Below, in pieces: positions 5,337-9,243 of a stretch of 9,243 nucleotides of DNA. The notes beneath the pieces are model-generated. The model saw nothing but the letters and a program-made list of their open reading frames with translations. It did no database searches and was not told the origin of the DNA. Origin of the DNA: DASUFI01 sp036274635. Its GTDB lineage: Bacteria > Planctomycetota > B15-G4. The stretch spans positions 1 to 9,243 of the forward strand of contig DASUFI010000145.1 in NCBI GenBank assembly GCA_036274635.1. Direction: 5' to 3'. Every line of letters starts with the position of its first letter. The stretch's first letter is position 1. Made by a program: the position numbers and the translations under genes.

Positions 5337-6665
5337 ATGTTCTCGCGTCGCGAATGCCTTCGCCTGTCCCTTGGCGCCGGTGCGGCGCTGGCCCTCACTC
5401 CGCAGCTGGTCCGCGCCCTCCAGCAGCAGGGCGGGAAGCTCATGCAGCGGCCCATCCCGTCCACCGGCGAGCTGCTCCCGGTCATCAGCTACGGGCCGCG
5501 GGTCACGGACGGCGCCGCGATCAAGGAGATCCTCCAGACGCTGGCCGACAACGGCGGCCGAGTCGTCGACGTGCTGCACGGCGGGCCGGCGGGGGAGCAG
5601 GCCGCCCGCACGGCGGCCAGCGAGCTCGGGATCCAGGACACGTTCTTCTGGACGACGCCCCTGTCCGTCTCGATCCCGGTCCTGCCGGGATTCGCCGGCC
5701 CGGACCCGAAGGTCGACGCCGCCGCCGTGCGAGCGGCGATGGAGGAGAAGTTCAAGGCCTTGAAGGTGCCGAAGATCGACCTGGTCATGGTGGGGTCCGG
5801 CGCCGACATGCCTCTGCACTTGGGCGTGCTGAAGGAGCTGAAGAAGGAGGGACGCGTCCGGTACATCGGCGTGCACCATCTCGCCTTCCCCCCGGGCGCG
5901 CCCATGCCCACGTTCGGCCCGCTCGAGTCGATCATGCGCAGCGAGCCGATCGACTTCATCGGCACCGACTACTCGGCAGGCGACCGCCGCCTCGAGGAGA
6001 CGATCCTGCCGCTCGCCCAGGAGCGGAAGATCGGCGTGATGGCTTACTTCCCCTTCGACCGCCGGCGCATCTTCGAGCGCGCGAGCAGCACGCCCCTTCC
6101 GGAGTGGGCCGCCGAGTTCGACGCGAAGACCTGGGCGCAGTTCTTCCTCAAGTACGTCCTCGGCCACCCGGCCGTCACGGTGGCCCGCACGGGGACGACC
6201 AAGGCCGAGCACATGCTCGACAACATCGGCGGCGGCATCGGCCGCCTCCCGGACGAGGCGATGCGGAAGCGGATGGCGGCGCTGGTGGATACCTTCCCTC
6301 CGACACCGCCGTCGAAGCCGCAAATGCTGCAGCAACCGCCCCAGGCGCCCCAGGAGCCCCCGGTCGTCCTGTCCGTCGCCGTCCTGGACCGCTACGTGGG
6401 CGAGTACCACTACGCCGCGGTCGGCCAGGACGTGACCGTCCGCCGCGACGGGGACAGGCTGCTCCTCAAGGTGCAGGGCAACATGCCGGAGGGTCCTCTC
6501 GTCGCGCGCTCGGAGACGCGCTTCGTGGCCCCCTGGCCAGAAACCACCATCGAGTTCCAGCTCGACGGCCAGGGAAAGGTGACCGGGGCCGTCGTGGACC
6601 AGTTCGGCGGCGCGCAGCGCATCCCGCTGGAGCGGAAGCAGGGCAGCGCTCGTGATCGGAGGTGA
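5337..6665 (+). CDS. Tat-exported aldo/keto-reductase-like protein with DUF3471-like C-terminus, catalytic residues lost
   Basis: The product has 442 residues. A twin-arginine signal (SRRECLRL, Arg4-Arg5, hydrophobic stretch about 10-24, likely cleavage after VRA at 27) sends it across the inner membrane folded. Residues about 38-318 follow an aldo/keto reductase: PIPSTGELLPVISYG at the start, EGRVRYIGVHH, ERKIGVMAYFPF, and HPAVTVARTGTTKAEHMLDN near the cofactor-binding end. Of the catalytic tetrad only Asp78 remains. The Tyr position five residues on is Gly83, the Lys position in FFWTTPL is Thr107 or Pro108, and the His position in KIDLVMVGS is Gly153. Normal hydride transfer is therefore unlikely. 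A Pro/Gln-rich linker (320-343) leads to a domain at about 346-432 (LDRYVGEYHY, later LVARSETRFVAP and QGKVTGAVV) that resembles DUF3471, a beta-rich domain often attached to secreted peptidase or beta-lactamase-fold proteins. The gene is controlled by the divergent LysR-type gene and is convergent with mfd, with 36 bp between the stops. Substrate and partner are unknown. Confidence 0.85.
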   Translation: MFSRRECLRLSLGAGAALALTPQLVRALQQQGGKLMQRPIPSTGELLPVISYGPRVTDGAAIKEILQTLADNGGRVVDVLHGGPAGEQAARTAASELGIQDTFFWTTPLSVSIPVLPGFAGPDPKVDAAAVRAAMEEKFKALKVPKIDLVMVGSGADMPLHLGVLKELKKEGRVRYIGVHHLAFPPGAPMPTFGPLESIMRSEPIDFIGTDYSAGDRRLEETILPLAQERKIGVMAYFPFDRRRIFERASSTPLPEWAAEFDAKTWAQFFLKYVLGHPAVTVARTGTTKAEHMLDNIGGGIGRLPDEAMRKRMAALVDTFPPTPPSKPQMLQQPPQAPQEPPVVLSVAVLDRYVGEYHYAAVGQDVTVRRDGDRLLLKVQGNMPEGPLVARSETRFVAPWPETTIEFQLDGQGKVTGAVVDQFGGAQRIPLERKQGSARDRR

Positions 6666-6701
6666 TCCCCCACGACCACGTGAAGTCGTCGACCGTGCCG
6701 C
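6666..6701. other. Convergent gap between the AKR-like gene and mfd
   Basis: The 36 bp between the two stop codons contain only a weak 5-bp stem (ACGAC 6672-6676, GTCGT 6685-6689, 8-nt loop) and no T tract. No terminator is called. This is also the inferred right edge of the inserted islet. Confidence 0.4.
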
Positions 6702-9243
6702 TCACCGCTCCCGCGCCGCGCTCCTCCCGAACCTCTGCAGCAACCATCCCAGCCGATCCGCCGGCCGCGTGGCGTGCTTGGGGAACACCGCGCGCCACCG
6801 CCCCGGCGACACCGGCATGATCTCGCCGCGCTCGAAGGGCCCGCGCGCCTCCCAGCGGTCCTCGTCGCCGACGGTGAGGACGAGCCCGCCGAAGCCGTCC
6901 GCGAGCAGCGAGGTCAGCCCCGCCAGCCGCACGAGGCGCCGCAACCTGAACAGGTCGAGCAGCTCGCGCGCAGCCGGCGGCAGGCGGCCGAAGCGGTCCT
7001 CCAGCTCGGTCGCCAGCTGGTCGAGGCGTTGCCGGCCTGCGGTGGCGAGGCGGCGCAGCAGGGACATGCGCACGGCCTCGTCGGGCACGTAGTCGGCGGG
7101 CAGGAAGGCCGTGAGCCCCAGCTCGACCTCGATCTCGCCCGGCTCCTCCTCGGGGCGCTGGCCCTTCGCCTGCGCGACGGCGGCGCGCAGCAGGCGGCAG
7201 TACATGTCGTAGCCCACGGTGAGGATGTGGCCGGACTGCTCGGCGCCCAGCAGGTTTCCCGCGCCGCGCAGCTCGAGGTCGCGCAGGGCGATGGGCAGGC
7301 CGCTGCCCAGCGAGGTGTACTCCTCGATGGCCTTGAGGCGCCGCTCGGCGTCGCCCGGCAGGCGCTCCTGCGGCACGAGGAAGAAGGCGTAGGCCTGCGT
7401 GTCCTCGCGCCCGACGCGGCCGCGCAGCTGGTGCAGGTCCGCGAGGCCGAAGTTCTGCGGGTCGGTCACGACGATCGTGTTGGCGCGCGGGATGTCGATG
7501 CCCGACTCGATGATGGCCGTGCAGACCAGCACGTCCACTTCGCCTGAGGCGAAGTGCTCGACGGCCTCCTGCAGCTCGTGCGCGCCCATCTGACCATGCG
7601 CCACTGCGACGCGCGCGGTGGGCACGAGCTGCCGCACGCGCGCCTCGACGCCGTGGATGGACTGCACGCGGTTGTGCAGCACGAAGACCTGTCCGCCGCG
7701 CTCGATCTCGTGCAGCACGGCGCGGCGCAGCACGCCGTCCTCGTCGCGCACGACGCGTGTCAGCACCGGCCGGCGCCCGGGCGGCGGCGTGTCGATGGCC
7801 GCGATGTCGCGCAGGCCCGAGAGGGCCATGTGCAGCGTGCGCGGGATGGGCGTGGCGGACAGCGTCAGCACGTCCACGGTGGCGCGCAGCAGCTTGAGCT
7901 TCTCCTTGTGAGCCACGCCGAAGCGCTGCTCCTCGTCCACGATGACCAGGCCGAGGTCGGAGAACTTCACGTCGTTGCCCAGCAGGCGGTGCGTGCCGAT
8001 GACGATGTCGACCTTGCCTGCCGCCAGCGCGGCCAGCACCTGCTCCTGGCTCTTGTCGGCGCGGAAGCGCGAGAGCACCTCGATGCGCACGGCCTCCTCG
8101 GCCATGCGGCGCCCGAAGGTCTCGGCGTGCTGCTCGGCGAGGATGGTGGTGGGCACGAGCACCGCCACCTGCTTGCCCGCGACCACGGCCTTGAAGGCGG
8201 CGCGCACGGCCACCTCGGTCTTGCCGAAGCCCACGTCGCCCACGAGCAGCCGGTCCATGGGGCGCGCCTTCTCCATGTCGGCGCGGATGGTGCGCCACGA
8301 GCTGGCCTGGTCGGGCGTGTCCTCGAAGGGGAAGGAGGCCTCGAAGCGCCGCTGCAGCGAGTCCTCGGCCGGGAAGGCGAAGCCGACACCTGCATTGCGG
8401 CGCGCCTGCAGCGCCAGCAGCTCGGCCGCCATGTCCTGCACCGCGCGCGCCACGCGCTCCTTGCGGCTGCGCCACGTCTTGCCGCCCAGCTTGTCGAGGC
8501 GCGGGCCGCGCGCGTCGGCGCCCACGAAGCGCTCGACGAGGTCGATGCGCGAGGCCGGCACGTAGAGCCGCGTGTCGCCCGCGAACTCCAGCACGAGGAA
8601 GTCCTCCTCGCCCTGCTCGCGCGCGAGGCGCTCCATGCCGAGGTAGCGCGCGACGCCGTGCGTGAGGTGCACGACGTGGTCGCCCGCCTGCAGCTCCGCC
8701 AGGCTCTTGAGCGCGCGGCTGGCCACCTCGCGCCGCGGGCGGCCGCGACGCACGGGGCGGCGGCCGAGCAGCTCGTGGTGGTGCACCAGCACCGGACCGG
8801 GCTCGGGACAGGCGAAGCCCGCCGCGAGCCGGCCCTCGACGAGGCGCAGGCGCGCATCGTCCGCCACGCCCTGCTCCGCGAGGCGCTCGGCGAGCCGCGC
8901 GCTCTCCGCGGGCGTGTCCGAGAGCAGCACGATGCGGCGGCCCTGCGCCAGCCACTCCGCCAGCACGTCGGCCTCCGGCCGGGCGGCGCCGCCGACCGAG
9001 CGCAGCGAGAGGTCCGCCTCCGGCTCGCCCGTGTCGAGCGCGAAGAGGTCCGCGCCCGGCTGCTGCGCCAGCGCGGCCAGCGCGCGCTGGATCTCGCGCG
9101 GCGCGAGGCCGTGCTCGAAGGCCACCTCGGCCAGGCGGTCCTTGAGCTTCGGCGGGTCGACGATCAGCACCGTCGCGCCGGGCGGCAGGCGCTCGTGCAG
9201 CCGGCGCGTGCGGCCCGTGCCGGGCGCGCCGCCGAGCGGCAGC
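6702..9243 (-). CDS. mfd: Transcription-repair coupling factor Mfd, C-terminal 846 residues
   Basis: Mfd removes RNA polymerase stalled at DNA damage and recruits UvrA. The frame is open to the right edge; the GTG at 9170 is internal, and roughly the first 300 of about 1150 residues are missing. In visible numbering, the rest of the UvrB-like N-terminal module comes first. Next is the RNA-polymerase-interacting, CarD-like domain at about 180-240 (LQAGDHVVHLTHGVARYLGM). The helicase motor follows, with Walker A GDVGFGKTE at 335-343 (8214-8240), DEEQ at 436-439, LSATPIPRT, HGQMGAHELQEAV, TAIIESGIDIPRA and QLRGRVGRE at 605-613. QSGHILTVGYDMYCRLL follows, then the TRCF domain from about 703 (IEVELGLTAFLPADYVPD). 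All motor motifs are intact. The last 20 or so codons (DRLGWLLQRFGRSAARER) are repeated at 4216-4288 and include codons such as AGG and TTG that stand out from the CGC/CTG-rich body. The gene is convergent with the AKR-like gene, with no clear terminator in the 36-bp gap. Confidence 0.97.
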   Translation of the reverse strand, partial: LPLGGAPGTGRTRRLHERLPPGATVLIVDPPKLKDRLAEVAFEHGLAPREIQRALAALAQQPGADLFALDTGEPEADLSLRSVGGAARPEADVLAEWLAQGRRIVLLSDTPAESARLAERLAEQGVADDARLRLVEGRLAAGFACPEPGPVLVHHHELLGRRPVRRGRPRREVASRALKSLAELQAGDHVVHLTHGVARYLGMERLAREQGEEDFLVLEFAGDTRLYVPASRIDLVERFVGADARGPRLDKLGGKTWRSRKERVARAVQDMAAELLALQARRNAGVGFAFPAEDSLQRRFEASFPFEDTPDQASSWRTIRADMEKARPMDRLLVGDVGFGKTEVAVRAAFKAVVAGKQVAVLVPTTILAEQHAETFGRRMAEEAVRIEVLSRFRADKSQEQVLAALAAGKVDIVIGTHRLLGNDVKFSDLGLVIVDEEQRFGVAHKEKLKLLRATVDVLTLSATPIPRTLHMALSGLRDIAAIDTPPPGRRPVLTRVVRDEDGVLRRAVLHEIERGGQVFVLHNRVQSIHGVEARVRQLVPTARVAVAHGQMGAHELQEAVEHFASGEVDVLVCTAIIESGIDIPRANTIVVTDPQNFGLADLHQLRGRVGREDTQAYAFFLVPQERLPGDAERRLKAIEEYTSLGSGLPIALRDLELRGAGNLLGAEQSGHILTVGYDMYCRLLRAAVAQAKGQRPEEEPGEIEVELGLTAFLPADYVPDEAVRMSLLRRLATAGRQRLDQLATELEDRFGRLPPAARELLDLFRLRRLVRLAGLTSLLADGFGGLVLTVGDEDRWEARGPFERGEIMPVSPGRWRAVFPKHATRPADRLGWLLQRFGRSAARER
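6703..6775. repeat. Direct repeat, copy within the 3' end of mfd
   Basis: This is the coding copy of the 73-bp repeat whose second copy is at 4216-4288. Identity by hand count is 60 of 73, with 41 of 48 in the half further from the stop codon. Together the two copies bracket the lysR/AKR-like islet in direct orientation. Confidence 0.8.

Larger units (their letters stand above)
4289..6702. other. Inserted islet carrying lysR-type and AKR-like genes
   Basis: The segment between the two mfd-tail copies holds only the LysR-type gene, the AKR-like gene and their shared control region. Homology to the mfd tail stops sharply at 4289. Hand-counted samples give 72% G+C (4741-4800) and 70% (5641-5700), against about 80% in flanking genes. 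There is no integrase, transposase, terminal inverted repeat or tRNA at the ends, so the way it entered is not visible. The boundaries are inferred from the repeat and may be off by tens of bases. A local duplication of native DNA is a less likely alternative. Confidence 0.6.

Noticed and set aside
6672..6689. Inverted repeat between the AKR-like gene and mfd as a terminator
   Set aside because: The stem is only 5 bp with an 8-nt loop and no T tract, which is expected by chance.
4289..6702. Insertion sequence or integron-like element
   Set aside because: No transposase, integrase, terminal inverted repeats or short target-site duplication can be seen; the flanking repeat is a piece of mfd, not a mobile-element end.
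9168..9170. GTG as the start of mfd
   Set aside because: The frame continues upstream to the window edge with Mfd-like residues (LPPGATVLIVDPPKLK), and the N-terminal module is clearly incomplete at this point.

Overview
The window comes from a very G+C-rich bacterium (hand counts of three 60-base samples give about 80% G+C in the flanking genes at 181-240 and 8401-8460). It has a Gram-negative type envelope, judging from an exported SurA-like chaperone. Myxococcota, Acidobacteriota or Planctomycetota would all fit; the sequence alone does not decide. No tRNA, rRNA, CRISPR array, transposase or integrase was seen, and every intergenic gap is shorter than 160 bp.

Left part (1-2952, + strand): the 3' part of a long coiled-coil protein gene is cut by the window edge. 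It is followed by a tetratricopeptide-repeat (TPR) protein gene with its own candidate promoter just before the ATG, and then by rpsT (ribosomal protein S20). A short hairpin at 2951-2975 separates rpsT from the convergent gene on the - strand.

Middle and right (2986-9243): two - strand genes look like old neighbours. mfd (transcription-repair coupling factor, N-terminus beyond the right edge) reads leftward and should run into a secreted SurA-like chaperone gene (2986-4164). They are now separated by a roughly 2.4-kb islet, 4289-6702, holding a LysR-type regulator (-) and a divergent Tat-exported aldo/keto-reductase-like gene (+). The islet has lower G+C (about 70-72% in samples). It is flanked by a direct repeat of about 73 bp: the true 3' end of mfd (6703-6775) and a decayed second copy of that end (4216-4288), lying just upstream of the SurA-like gene. 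I read this as an insertion at the 3' end of mfd that duplicated or replaced the terminal codons.

The islet looks like a self-contained regulator-target pair. The 99-bp divergent region has two dyads placed about -65 and -50 from the predicted start of the target transcript, the usual LysR arrangement. The target protein is unusual. It has an aldo/keto reductase fold in which the catalytic Tyr, Lys and His positions are all replaced, a twin-arginine signal peptide and a C-terminal DUF3471-like domain. It is therefore probably a secreted pseudo-enzyme or a protein with another chemistry, and it is the best candidate for something undescribed here.
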